The notes under the pieces are model-generated. The model made no database searches. It worked only from the letters and a program-made list of their open reading frames with translations, and was not told where the DNA came from. Both the position numbers and the translations under genes were made by a program. From the NCBI GenBank assembly GCA_050330195.1, contig JBHJOB010000049.1, positions 1 through 64,000 of the forward strand: 64,000 bases of DNA, given 5' to 3'. Numbering within the stretch: position 1 is the first letter of the stretch; each line of letters opens with the position of its first letter. Source of the stretch: JAHQVI01 sp050330195 (lineage in GTDB: Bacteria > Pseudomonadota > Alphaproteobacteria > Rhizobiales > Rhodomicrobiaceae). Positions 8,284 through 16,616 of this stretch are shown piece after piece.

Positions 8284-9218
8284 CGTCCTGGCGGCTCGTC
8301 GCCGATGTCGGCGGCTCGAATGTCCGGTTTGCCAAGAGTACCGGAGGCGGTGAGCTGGCCGAGCGGCGCTCCTTTGCGCTGAGGGACTTCCCGAGCTTTT
8401 ACGCGAGCATGGAGACCTATCTAGGCGATACGGGCGGCATACGCGGCTGTTCCGGCGCAGCGGTGGGCGTTGCGGGGCCCGTCGATGGCGGCTATGTGCG
8501 GCTGACAAATGCCGATTGGACGATCCAGGCGAGCGAAGTGCAACGGCGGCTGGACGGCGCGCCATCCCACGTTCTCAACGATCTCGAAGCCGTTGCGCTC
8601 GCCCTGCCGCATTTGCGTGACAGCGAGTTGCGCGCGCTCGGTCCGGCGGAGCGTCAGCACGGGGCCAGGCGGACCATGCTGGCCCTCAATGTGGGGACGG
8701 GCTTCGGCGCGGCCGCTATCGTGCCGGCCGGACAGGAGGACTGGGCGCCCGTTCCCGGCGAGCCCGGACACATGTCGCTTGGGGCGATCGACGCGGCACA
8801 GCTTGAGATACTCGACGGGGCCCGGAGCGTGGAAGAGGTCCTGTCGGGACGCGGCGTGCAGCATCTTTACCGCTCCGTCGCCCAGCGCATGGGGCAAAGC
8901 GGCGACGGCCTGCCCGGCAGCGAGATTTTCGCCCGCGCCGGAGAAGACAGGGTCGCGGCGGAGACCCTGCGGCAGTTCTCCATTCTCTTCGGCCGCGTCG
9001 CAGGCGATCTTGCAGTGGCATCTGGCGCATGGGGCGGCGTCTATCTTTGCGGAAGCGTGGTGAATGGCTGGCTGAATGCCGGCGGCGGAAGTTTCTTTCG
9101 CGATCCATTCGAGGACAAGGGACCGATGAGCCCACGGATGCGCAATGTCTATTCGGGACTGATCAGCTGTGCCGATGTCGGGCTGGTGGGGCTGAGCTAT
9201 TTGTCGAGCCATTCTTAA
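8280..9218 (+). CDS. glk: Glucokinase
   Basis: Glk phosphorylates glucose to glucose 6-phosphate with ATP. The 312-aa protein belongs to the bacterial glucokinase family (not ROK): N-terminal phosphate-binding DVGGSNVRFA, then GVAGPVDGGYVRLTNADW, the catalytic-Asp segment LNDLEAVALALPHL, NVGTGFGAAAI, and GEPGHMSLG. It starts at a GTG overlapping the otsA stop, with a GGAGG site upstream. In this operon it would recycle glucose released by the GH15 enzyme into glucose 6-phosphate, the acceptor for OtsA. Confidence 0.92.
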   Translation: MTSWRLVADVGGSNVRFAKSTGGGELAERRSFALRDFPSFYASMETYLGDTGGIRGCSGAAVGVAGPVDGGYVRLTNADWTIQASEVQRRLDGAPSHVLNDLEAVALALPHLRDSELRALGPAERQHGARRTMLALNVGTGFGAAAIVPAGQEDWAPVPGEPGHMSLGAIDAAQLEILDGARSVEEVLSGRGVQHLYRSVAQRMGQSGDGLPGSEIFARAGEDRVAAETLRQFSILFGRVAGDLAVASGAWGGVYLCGSVVNGWLNAGGGSFFRDPFEDKGPMSPRMRNVYSGLISCADVGLVGLSYLSSHS

Positions 9219-9356
9219 TTCGCGGTTAGGCGTGTTTGCTCTTACAGAAATATTGCATCAGAGACCCGCGCGATCTTTACGCACTTAACAAGATAAGGGT
9301 ATCTTCTAAAGCTGAGCCTTCATCCTGAAGTCAAAGCGAGATCCGATCAAACCGGG

Positions 9357-9456
9357 GCCATCCCTGCTTTCGCGGCGACAGGCTTTTCGGAGAAATCGAG
9401 CTTCAGACGAACAGACGCAGATCAGGATCGGTTTCCTTCAGGAAATCGTCCTGATG
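9357..9456 (+). repeat. Dispersed palindromic repeat, copy 1
   Basis: This is one of three related copies in the window. The shared order is a G/C-rich head (degenerate here), a TTTTCGGAGAAATCGAGCTT-type core, a CAGACGCAG-type linker, and a terminal hairpin (ATCAGGA...TCCTGAT, with inner TTTCC/GGAAA). It lies just upstream of the universal stress protein gene and ends about 20 nt before its ATG, so its hairpin is likely in the 5' leader. Confidence 0.7.
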
Positions 9457-9476
9457 CGAGTCCAGCGAGGCCTCCC

Positions 9477-9914
9477 ATGTACAAGAATATTCTCATCGCC
9501 ACCGATGGCACCGAGCTTTCGGAGAAGGCCATCAAACACGGTGTCGGGCTTGCCGGAGCCGTGAATGGCGAAGTCACCATCGTCACGGTCACGGAGCCGT
9601 GGGACGCGGTGATCGTGGGTGAAGTTGCGATGGTCGTACCGCCCGAAAAATACGATGAAACCGCCGAAGCCAATGCGCGGTCGATTCTGAGCAAGGCGAA
9701 AGACATCGCCGACAGGGCCGGCGTCACCGTCTATACGATGCACATGAAGGACCGGCACGCCGCGGACGGTATCATCGAAGCCGCAACGGAACGTGGCGCG
9801 GATCTGATCGTGATGGCGTCGCACGGGCGGCGCGGTTTGAGCCGTCTTGTCCTTGGCAGCGAGGCGAATGAGGTCGTCACCCATAGTCAGGTGCCGGTTC
9901 TCATTATCCGATAG
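9477..9914 (+). CDS. Universal stress protein, UspA family
   Basis: A 145-aa single-domain UspA-fold protein, N-terminus M-Y-K-N-I-L-I-A-T-D-G-T-E. The C-terminal ATP-binding signature G-x2-G-x9-G-S is present in HGRRGLSRLVLGSEANEV, so an ATP-binding subtype is expected. These cytoplasmic proteins accumulate under starvation and stress, and their position after the trehalose genes fits a stress locus. A GAGG site precedes the ATG. The final 11 nt overlap the convergent FkbM methyltransferase gene. Confidence 0.9.
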   Translation: MYKNILIATDGTELSEKAIKHGVGLAGAVNGEVTIVTVTEPWDAVIVGEVAMVVPPEKYDETAEANARSILSKAKDIADRAGVTVYTMHMKDRHAADGIIEAATERGADLIVMASHGRRGLSRLVLGSEANEVVTHSQVPVLIIR

Positions 9915-10686
9915 ATAGGTCGAGGACTGCGTAAATGTCGCCGGAATTGGCGGCTTGAGGCAGTTCCGCGACATAGGCAGCCATCGCGTCGCCCGCGACA
10001 GGCTCGGCAAATTCAAGCGTCTGGCTCTCGCCAAGCGCGACGTTGAATCGGTAAACGCCCAGCGCCTGCAGCCGGTCGAGACACGCCAGCGCCACGCCGC
10101 GCTGAATGGTGGTGAACTCGAAGGACAGGGCGGGCAAAGGCCGACCGAGGCCCTGCAACGCATTCAGCTCGAAGCCCTCGACGTCGATTTTCACGAAGGC
10201 CGGCAAGCCATGCTCCGCGATCAGCGCGTCCAGCGTCATCGCGGGCACCGAAACCGTCTCGTCCCAATTCTGCCCCTTCCAGCCGGGCGCATCGCTGGCG
10301 GCGGTCATGAAGTCGGGCGAGGCCGTCGAAATGGTGGGGTTGGCCAGATTGAGATGCAGCGTCAACTCACCGGGCGCATCGCTGACGGCAGCGCATAGTA
10401 GCGTCACCTTCGCATCGCGGCCATAACGGAATTTCAGCCAACGGAAGGCGGCGGGCTGCGGCTCAATGGCGACGACGCGCGCGCCAAGCGCACGGAACGC
10501 CCCGATGCGATCGCCAACGTGAGAGCCGACGTCGAAAACGAGATCGCCGGGCGAGACATAGCGCCGGTACAGCGCCATCAGTCCGCGTCGATGGGCGCGG
10601 CTGCCATAATAGATCCGCAGAGAGCGGGCAATGCCCGCTGCTCCACGGAGAGACCGCCGCAATCCTTGAAATGATGCGGCGGCCAT
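9904..10686 (-). CDS. FkbM-family SAM-dependent methyltransferase
   Basis: A 260-aa Rossmann methyltransferase of the FkbM family. Motif I is VFDVGSHVGDRIGAF, the acidic end of strand 2 is VVAIEPQP, and the family's FVKIDVEGFELNALQGL segment follows, typical of O-methylation of sugars or glycolipids. It lies directly downstream of opgH on the same strand with 3 nt between them, so it is probably co-transcribed. It may methylate a glucan, exopolysaccharide or glycolipid; the substrate is not readable. Confidence 0.85.
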   Translation of the reverse strand: MAAASFQGLRRSLRGAAGIARSLRIYYGSRAHRRGLMALYRRYVSPGDLVFDVGSHVGDRIGAFRALGARVVAIEPQPAAFRWLKFRYGRDAKVTLLCAAVSDAPGELTLHLNLANPTISTASPDFMTAASDAPGWKGQNWDETVSVPAMTLDALIAEHGLPAFVKIDVEGFELNALQGLGRPLPALSFEFTTIQRGVALACLDRLQALGVYRFNVALGESQTLEFAEPVAGDAMAAYVAELPQAANSGDIYAVLDLSIG

Positions 10687-10689
10687 CTT

Positions 10690-12546
10690 TCAGCTACTCG
10701 GAATAGCGGCGAGGCGATCGGACGATTTCGAAGACGCATCCGGTCCGCGAACGGTGAGATCAGGATCGGAAATGCGCTGCAGATCGCGCGGCGTATTCAA
10801 CTCCTCCGGGATCGAACACAGGCCGATGCGGGCGCAGACGCGGCCAACCGCCGGAGATGCCGTGAACACTGCAAACGGAACGGCGAGGATCAGACCGGCA
10901 AGCAGTGGCGCGGCCCAGAACAGGACAGCCGGCGCTTTCCAGCTGAACAGCGCAAGGATTGCAAAGCCGAACAGCGTCTGCGGCCAGAGACCGTTGAACG
11001 CCGTCGCCCAGGTCAGGCCGTGAACATCGCGCTGCTGTCCGTTCCACACGACGGAACGGCCGAAGAGCAGGCTGATCATGAAGATGCTGAGCCGCACCGC
11101 CGCGACCGGCGCGAGCATCATGGAGAAGACGATTTCCGTGAAGCTGCTGGCGAGGAAGCGGAGCAGTCCGCCATATCTGGCAACGCCGCCCCGCGTGCAG
11201 AGCACGTCCAGCATGCCCATCAGCTTCGGTGAAATGCTCAGGAAAAAGGAGAAGAAGAACAGGCCGATGCCAAGCTCGATCTGGCGTGGCCCGATTTCGG
11301 GATCGAACACCTTCAGCGCCGACAGCGCGATCATCATGGTCCAGGCCAGCGCCGAGAGATACATGAAGATGCCCATGACGATCTGGAAGCGCGAGAGCGG
11401 CTTCAGGTTCGGCAGCCCGATCAGCCGCCAATATTGCATGTTGCCCTGGCACCAGCGCGTGTCGCGGCGCTGGAATTCCTGCAATGACGGCGGGTTGTCT
11501 TCCCAGCTTTCGCCTTCGACCGGAAGCACGCGCACTTCATATCCGGCGGCCCGCATCATCGTCGCCTCGATCTGGTCATGGCTGAGAATGCAGCCGCCCA
11601 GCGGGGCCTTGCCCGGCAAGATGGGCAGTTCACAGAAGGACTTGAACGGCGCGACGCGCACGACGGCATTATGCCCCCAATAGGGTCCGCAATCGCCGTT
11701 CCACCAGGCATTGCCCATCGTGTAGGAGCGCATTCCGTGACGCATGCCATACTGGAACACGCGGGCAAAGGCGCTGACGGACGGAGCGCCCGTGACGAGG
11801 CTTTGCAGAATGCCGAGACGCGGGTGGGCCTGCATGATGCGCGTCAGCTTCACGATCTCCGCGCCGGACATCAGGCTGTCGGCATCGAGCGGCAGCATCA
11901 GGTCGTAGGCATCGCCCCAGCGCTCAAGAAAATCGCGGACATTGCCGGCCTTGAAGCCTTCATTGGAAGGGCGGCGGCGGTAGAGCGTGCGGCCGCTATC
12001 GCCGAACTCCGTTTCCCATTCGGCGAACAGGCGCTCTTCTTCGGCGGCGACTTCGGGCTTGTCCGTATCGCTCAGCACGAGAAAGTCGAAACGGCTTGCT
12101 TCGCCGGTGCGCTCAAGGCTGTCACGCATGATGCGCAGCCGGGCAAAGGCGCGGGACGGATCTTCATTACGCAGAGTCATCAGGATCGCGGTACGCAGCG
12201 CAAGCGGGGCGTCTTCGGCGGGCAGCCTTGCGAAAGGCGCGACACGGCCTAGCGGATTCTTGACGAGATGCAGCAACCAGAAACCGATCAGCGCGTTCCA
12301 GAATCCCATCACCGTCCACGGCGCCGAAAGCATGAAAGCGGCGAAGATGCCCATGTCAAGCGCGGTCCAGCCGTCGCTTCCCAGAACCACGGCGAGCACG
12401 TATAACAGGCCGCCAATGGTCGAGAGCGTGAGTCCCGCCATGATGAGGCGGCGATTGCGGAGTAAACGCGTTTCCTGAAAGCCGGCTGGCGTGTAACGGG
12501 AGTCATGCGAGGCGGGATGCAGACGCAGCGGCGTTTGGTCGTTCAT
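10690..12546 (-). CDS. opgH: Periplasmic glucan glucosyltransferase OpgH (MdoH)
   Basis: OpgH is the inner-membrane GT2 enzyme that polymerises UDP-glucose into osmoregulated periplasmic glucan. The 618-aa protein has two N-terminal transmembrane helices, a cytosolic GT2 domain with the LPLDADS DxD motif and the processivity motif Q-R-R-D-T-R-W, then further C-terminal transmembrane segments. The usual upstream partner opgG is absent; an FkbM methyltransferase follows instead. The length is shorter than the ~850-aa enterobacterial enzyme but normal for alphaproteobacteria. Confidence 0.92.
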   Translation of the reverse strand: MNDQTPLRLHPASHDSRYTPAGFQETRLLRNRRLIMAGLTLSTIGGLLYVLAVVLGSDGWTALDMGIFAAFMLSAPWTVMGFWNALIGFWLLHLVKNPLGRVAPFARLPAEDAPLALRTAILMTLRNEDPSRAFARLRIMRDSLERTGEASRFDFLVLSDTDKPEVAAEEERLFAEWETEFGDSGRTLYRRRPSNEGFKAGNVRDFLERWGDAYDLMLPLDADSLMSGAEIVKLTRIMQAHPRLGILQSLVTGAPSVSAFARVFQYGMRHGMRSYTMGNAWWNGDCGPYWGHNAVVRVAPFKSFCELPILPGKAPLGGCILSHDQIEATMMRAAGYEVRVLPVEGESWEDNPPSLQEFQRRDTRWCQGNMQYWRLIGLPNLKPLSRFQIVMGIFMYLSALAWTMMIALSALKVFDPEIGPRQIELGIGLFFFSFFLSISPKLMGMLDVLCTRGGVARYGGLLRFLASSFTEIVFSMMLAPVAAVRLSIFMISLLFGRSVVWNGQQRDVHGLTWATAFNGLWPQTLFGFAILALFSWKAPAVLFWAAPLLAGLILAVPFAVFTASPAVGRVCARIGLCSIPEELNTPRDLQRISDPDLTVRGPDASSKSSDRLAAIPSS

Positions 12547-12681
12547 ACTTGGACTTCCCCAGGACGGATTAGCAGCGAAAGACGGTTGGTTAGCGCGCGA
12601 AGCTCAGACGGTTGCTCCGCGGACCATGTACTGAAACACACGGACGCCCGATAAAATTCGATCACGAAATGGAGAGAACGT

Positions 12682-13695
12682 ATGGCCACGAGCAATTCCC
12701 TCGCCGGGAACGCGAATTCCGCCCGCGCGCTGTTCTACGATACTCCTGGATTCGCTTCAATTCGGACTGTGAGGAATCCAATATTAATAGAAGATGACAG
12801 GGCTAAGGCAAACGTGCTCATACGAACTCTTTATTCGGGATTGAGCCGTGGCACTGAACGTCTGGTCTTCGAGGGACGGCTGCCGGAGAGTGAATGGACG
12901 CGGATGCGCGCCCCGTTTCAGGAGGGCGATTTTCCTTACCCCGTCAAATATGGCTATGCTGCGGCGGGCGTCGTCGAGGCGGGACCGGAAGCGCTTGTGG
13001 GACGTGCGGTCTTTGCTCTTTACCCGCATCAAGATTTCTTCACAATTCCGGCGGAAGCCGTCATCCCGGTACCTGAGAACGTGCCGCCGCGGCGCGCCGT
13101 GCTGGCCGCCAATATGGAGACTGCGCTCAACGCTCTATGGGATTCGCAGGCGCACGCCGGACACAAAATCGTGATCATAGGGGCGGGACTGGTTGGATGT
13201 CTGATCGCTCATCTGGCGGCCCGGCTGCCGGGCGCGGACGTCACTTTGGTCGACATTCTCCCCGAGCGGGCGGAGGTGGCGCGGTCGCTCGGAGTCAATT
13301 TCTCGCTGCCGGACGAAGCGCCGCGTGGTGCGGAGATCGTCTTTCACACGAGCGCGAGCGAACCCGGACTGCGACTGGCGCTCGGCATCGCAGCCTTTGA
13401 AGGGCGAATCATCGAAGTGAGCTGGTTCGGCGACAAACCTGTCAGCCTGCCGCTCGGCGGGGCCTTCCACAGCCAGCGCCTGCAGCTCATATCCACACAG
13501 GTCGGCCATGTCGCCACACCGATGCGCGGGCGCATGACGCATCGCCAAAGGCTTGAAAAGGCTCTGCATCTGCTGGACGATAGCCGGCTTGACGCGCTCA
13601 TCACGGAGGAGGTTGCGCTCGACGACCTGCCGGATGCGCTGCCTCGGCTTCTCGCCCCGGACGCGCTGGGCATCGCCACGGCGATCTGTTATTGA
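12682..13695 (+). CDS. MDR-superfamily dehydrogenase (zinc-type alcohol dehydrogenase-like)
   Basis: A 337-aa medium-chain dehydrogenase/reductase with a GroES-like N-terminal domain and a Rossmann domain (VIIGAGLVGCLIAHLAAR, then VTLVDILPERAEVARSLGV). The catalytic-zinc Cys of true alcohol dehydrogenases is replaced in TLYSGLSRGTERLVFEG; this S-G-x-S-x-G-T-E pattern is like that of the BchC-type subgroup. A GGAGAGAA site precedes the ATG. It is the first of four same-strand genes with the PTPS-like, GT4 and methyltransferase genes, suggesting an oxidation or reduction step on a small glycosylated metabolite. The substrate is unknown. Confidence 0.85.
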   Translation: MATSNSLAGNANSARALFYDTPGFASIRTVRNPILIEDDRAKANVLIRTLYSGLSRGTERLVFEGRLPESEWTRMRAPFQEGDFPYPVKYGYAAAGVVEAGPEALVGRAVFALYPHQDFFTIPAEAVIPVPENVPPRRAVLAANMETALNALWDSQAHAGHKIVIIGAGLVGCLIAHLAARLPGADVTLVDILPERAEVARSLGVNFSLPDEAPRGAEIVFHTSASEPGLRLALGIAAFEGRIIEVSWFGDKPVSLPLGGAFHSQRLQLISTQVGHVATPMRGRMTHRQRLEKALHLLDDSRLDALITEEVALDDLPDALPRLLAPDALGIATAICY

Positions 13696-13782
13696 AGCGG
13701 CTCCGACGCTTCGTTCCACATTCGATCTTCCCGAAGAATAGAGTCCATTTTTCGGGCCTCGCTCTCGTTTCAGGAGATAGCC

Positions 13783-14187
13783 ATGTACGCGCTCGAAGTC
13801 CGCGACCACATTATGATCGCCCACAGCCTCCCCGGTGAATTCTTTGGCCCCGCCCAGAACACGCATGGCGCGACCTTCATTGTCGATGTCGCCTTTTTCC
13901 GGGAAACGCTGGACGAACACAATGTCGTCGTCGATATCGGACGCGCCTCCGAAGTATTGGCGGAGATCCTGAAGCCAATAAATTACGCCAATCTCGATGA
14001 AGTTCCCGAGTTTAAAGGCAAGCTGACGACCACGGAATTTCTGTGCCGCCACATTTTCGATAAGATGATGGGCGCTATTAAAGGAGGGAATCTGGGATCG
14101 GGATCGGAAGGTCTCGCCCGGATAAAGGTCACGCTACATGAAAGCCATGTCGCGCGCGCCTGGTTCGAGGGGGAGGTTTCGACATGA
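13783..14187 (+). CDS. PTPS-like protein (6-pyruvoyltetrahydropterin synthase / QueD fold), divergent
   Basis: A 134-aa tunnelling-fold protein. Family positions seen are His14 (I-A-H-S-L), His28 (N-T-H-G-A-T-F), the NLDEVPEF and TTEFLCRHIFDKM segments, and a C-terminal V-T-L-H-E-S-H. Two usual catalytic features are missing: the Cys four residues before the HGH motif is Ala24, and the second His of HGH is Ala30, so one zinc ligand and the catalytic thiol are lost. Standard QueD or PTPS activity is therefore doubtful. An AGGAGA site precedes the ATG. Its stop overlaps the GT4 start (ATGA), indicating translational coupling. Confidence 0.85.
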   Translation: MYALEVRDHIMIAHSLPGEFFGPAQNTHGATFIVDVAFFRETLDEHNVVVDIGRASEVLAEILKPINYANLDEVPEFKGKLTTTEFLCRHIFDKMMGAIKGGNLGSGSEGLARIKVTLHESHVARAWFEGEVST

Positions 14188-15230
14188 CACGGCTGTATTT
14201 TGCCATACCCGGCGATATCGAAACGCCGACGGGCGGCTATGTCTACGACCGCCAATTGATCGCGCACCTGCCCGAACACGGCATCGACGTCACTCACCTG
14301 CCCCTGCCGCCCGGTTTTCCATTTCCCTCGGCGGAAGAAATCGGGGAAGCGACGCAATTGCTGGCCAGCGTGCCAGCCGACGCCGTTTTGCTGATCGACG
14401 GTCTCGCTTTCGGCGCGCTCCCCGACGAATCCCTGACCGGCATTGCCGCTCCGATTGCCGCCATGCTCCACCATCCGCTCGGACTGGAAACCGGGCTCGA
14501 CGAGCAGGAAAGCCGTGAGTTGCTCGCATCGGAACGCGGGGCGCTGAAATTTGCGCGGCATATCATCGTGACCAGCGCGACGACTGCCGCCACCTTGCAG
14601 GAGCTGTCTTTCGCGCCACCGCCTCCGACGACCGTCGCCGAACCGGGAACCGAACCCGCCGAGCGTTCGACCGGCGGCAGCGGCATCTGCGAAATTCTCA
14701 GCGTCGGCTCGGTCGTGCCGCGCAAGGGACATGATATTCTCGTCGAAGCGCTCGCGAAGCTCCCGCATCGCGGCTGGCGCTGCACGATTGCCGGCAGTCT
14801 CGACCGGGATCAGGATTTCGTCCAGCGCCTGCGGCAGCAGATTGGCGAGCTGGACCTGGGTCAGCATGTGATCCTGACCGGTCCGCTGGATAGCGAGGAG
14901 ATCAACGCGCAATACGCAAAGGCCGACATTTTCGCGCTGCCCTCCCGATATGAGGGCTATGGCATGGCCTTCGCCGGTGCTCTGGCGCGCGGCGTTCCGA
15001 TTGTTGCGGCTCGCGCGGGCGCCGTACCGGGCACAGTGCCGGACGAAACCGGTCTGCTGGTCCCGCCGGACGACGCACAAGCCTTCAGCGAAGCGCTTCA
15101 CGCGCTCATCGGCGATACGGCGTTGCGCCGGAAAATGTCCGACGCCGCGTGGGCCCACGCACAGACTTTGCCCCGCTGGGAGAACACCGCCCGAATCGTC
15201 GCCGGGGTCATCAAAGAGCTGGCCCCATGA
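14184..15230 (+). CDS. Family 4 glycosyltransferase (GT-B)
   Basis: A 348-aa cytoplasmic GT-B protein. The C-terminal half has a GT4 nucleotide-sugar site: LSVGSVVPRKGHDILVEAL, ADIFALPSRYEGYGMAFAGA, GVPIVAARAGAVPGTVPDETG. In the usual E-x7-E motif the first Glu is present (R-Y-E-G-Y-G) but the second position is Gly, which may weaken or alter donor binding. Starts and stops overlap with the flanking genes (ATGA both sides), so it is part of a tightly coupled unit with the PTPS-like and methyltransferase genes. A role in glycosylating a pterin-like product is inference from context only. Confidence 0.85.
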   Translation: MTRLYFAIPGDIETPTGGYVYDRQLIAHLPEHGIDVTHLPLPPGFPFPSAEEIGEATQLLASVPADAVLLIDGLAFGALPDESLTGIAAPIAAMLHHPLGLETGLDEQESRELLASERGALKFARHIIVTSATTAATLQELSFAPPPPTTVAEPGTEPAERSTGGSGICEILSVGSVVPRKGHDILVEALAKLPHRGWRCTIAGSLDRDQDFVQRLRQQIGELDLGQHVILTGPLDSEEINAQYAKADIFALPSRYEGYGMAFAGALARGVPIVAARAGAVPGTVPDETGLLVPPDDAQAFSEALHALIGDTALRRKMSDAAWAHAQTLPRWENTARIVAGVIKELAP

Positions 15231-16039
15231 GCACTTTCTCGGCTGACTGGCTTGCCTTGCGCGAGCCCGCCGATCACCGGGCGCGAGATCCGCAGCTTGG
15301 CGAAATCCTCGCGTACTATCTGAACCCGCGCACGAATATCAAACTCGTCGATCTGGGCTGCGGGACCGGATCGAATCTGCGGGCGCTGGCTCCGGACCTG
15401 TCGCCGATCAGTCAGCACTGGACATTGATCGACCACGATCCGGAGCTGCTGAAAACCGCGCGCAAGCAGATCGAGGCCTGGCGCGAGCAGACAGCCGTCA
15501 CCGTCGTCGAATGCCGTTTCGAGAGCGTGGATCTGCAAGCCGACCTTGAGAAGGTCATCACCGACGATTGCGATGTGGTCACGGCTGCGGCCTTCTTCGA
15601 TCTCGTTTCGGAAAGCTGGCTCGACAGATTTGTGGAAGTGCTGGCCGAGCGCCGTCCCGCAATCTACACGACGCTGATCTATGATGGCGCAATGCGCTGG
15701 CAGCCTGAACACCCGGCCGACAAGGCAATCGAGAGCGCCTTCAATTCGCACCAGCTTTCAGACAAGGGGTTCGGCCCGGCGGCCGGGCCGGATGCGGGCG
15801 ACTACCTGATGAAACAGCTGGAGCTGCGCGCGGGCTATCACGTTGAAACCATGCCAAGCCCGTGGAAGCTCGGCGCGAACGAGTTGCCACTCATCCTCGC
15901 AACGGCGGAAGGTGTCGCCCAAGCGGCACGCGAGACCGGCGAGGTTGCCGATGCGGATATCCAGTCGTGGCTGGCTTCGCGCAAGAATCTGAAATCCTGC
16001 GAAATCGGCCATATCGACCTGCTGGCGCTGCCCCAGTAA
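15227..16039 (+). CDS. Class I SAM-dependent methyltransferase
   Basis: A 270-aa Rossmann methyltransferase with motif I VDLGCGTGSNLRAL, the strand-2 acidic loop TLIDHDPELL and a following TAAAFFDLVSE segment. Its ATG overlaps the GT4 stop. It is the last gene of the MDR/PTPS-like/GT4 cluster and runs toward the convergent secG gene with only 37 nt between them. Its substrate is unknown; coupling to the glycosyltransferase suggests the product of this cluster is both glycosylated and methylated. Confidence 0.85.
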   Translation: MSTFSADWLALREPADHRARDPQLGEILAYYLNPRTNIKLVDLGCGTGSNLRALAPDLSPISQHWTLIDHDPELLKTARKQIEAWREQTAVTVVECRFESVDLQADLEKVITDDCDVVTAAAFFDLVSESWLDRFVEVLAERRPAIYTTLIYDGAMRWQPEHPADKAIESAFNSHQLSDKGFGPAAGPDAGDYLMKQLELRAGYHVETMPSPWKLGANELPLILATAEGVAQAARETGEVADADIQSWLASRKNLKSCEIGHIDLLALPQ

Positions 16040-16076
16040 GGACACCGCCAGTTAAGCCACTCCAGCGCGAAACGGA

Positions 16077-16439
16077 TTATTGCGACTGCGGAACCGTAGG
16101 TCCCTGCGGCTCGGAAGAAGGCGGCACGATGGGCCGAAGCGTCGGCAGAGAGCTGTTCGAGCCGCCCGCCGGGGCGCCGCTTTGACCCGCACCATCCAGA
16201 ATGGAGGTCGGCGCAGTCCCGTAGCCGGCGAGAACCGCAAGCAGAATGCTGGTGGCGAAGAATGCCGCCGCAAGCGTGCCCGTTATGCGCGTCAGCAGGT
16301 TTGCCGCGCCCCGTCCGCTCATCAGACCGCCGCCGCCACCGCCAATGCCGAGAGCGCCGCCCTCGGACCGTTGAACGAGAATGACGCCCACAAGCGCCGA
16401 TGCGATCATAAGATGGATAACGAGTATTACGGTGATCAT
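16077..16439 (-). CDS. secG: Preprotein translocase subunit SecG
   Basis: SecG is the small membrane subunit of SecYEG. The 120-aa protein has two hydrophobic helices separated by a Gly-rich cytosolic loop (S-E-G-G-A-L-G-I-G-G-G-G-G-G-L-M), then a Pro/Ser-rich tail. I start it at MITVILVI because the family begins directly with the first helix; the longer upstream frame adds a non-conserved 23 residues. It runs opposite to the PTPS-like cluster and in the same direction as tpiA, the usual neighbour. Confidence 0.9.
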   Translation of the reverse strand: MITVILVIHLMIASALVGVILVQRSEGGALGIGGGGGGLMSGRGAANLLTRITGTLAAAFFATSILLAVLAGYGTAPTSILDGAGQSGAPAGGSNSSLPTLRPIVPPSSEPQGPTVPQSQ

Positions 16440-16616
16440 TGTCTTGTTCTTGAGCCCTGGCGGATGCTCGATTGATGCAGAAGCCAGCCCCTTGAGAGCC
16501 AACGGCATCTGCGTTTTCGCTGAATTCGGGCCCCTGTGTACCCCATTCTGTGGACCATGACCAGATGTAAGCGCGCGCCGGGCATTATTTAAGCCCTGCT
16601 GCGTCTCGGCCGTGCT

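Noticed and set aside
12682..13695. BchC (bacteriochlorophyll synthesis) based on the S-G-x-S-x-G-T-E segment
   Set aside because: No other photosynthesis genes are nearby; the gene sits in the PTPS-like/GT4 cluster, so only a general MDR assignment is safe.
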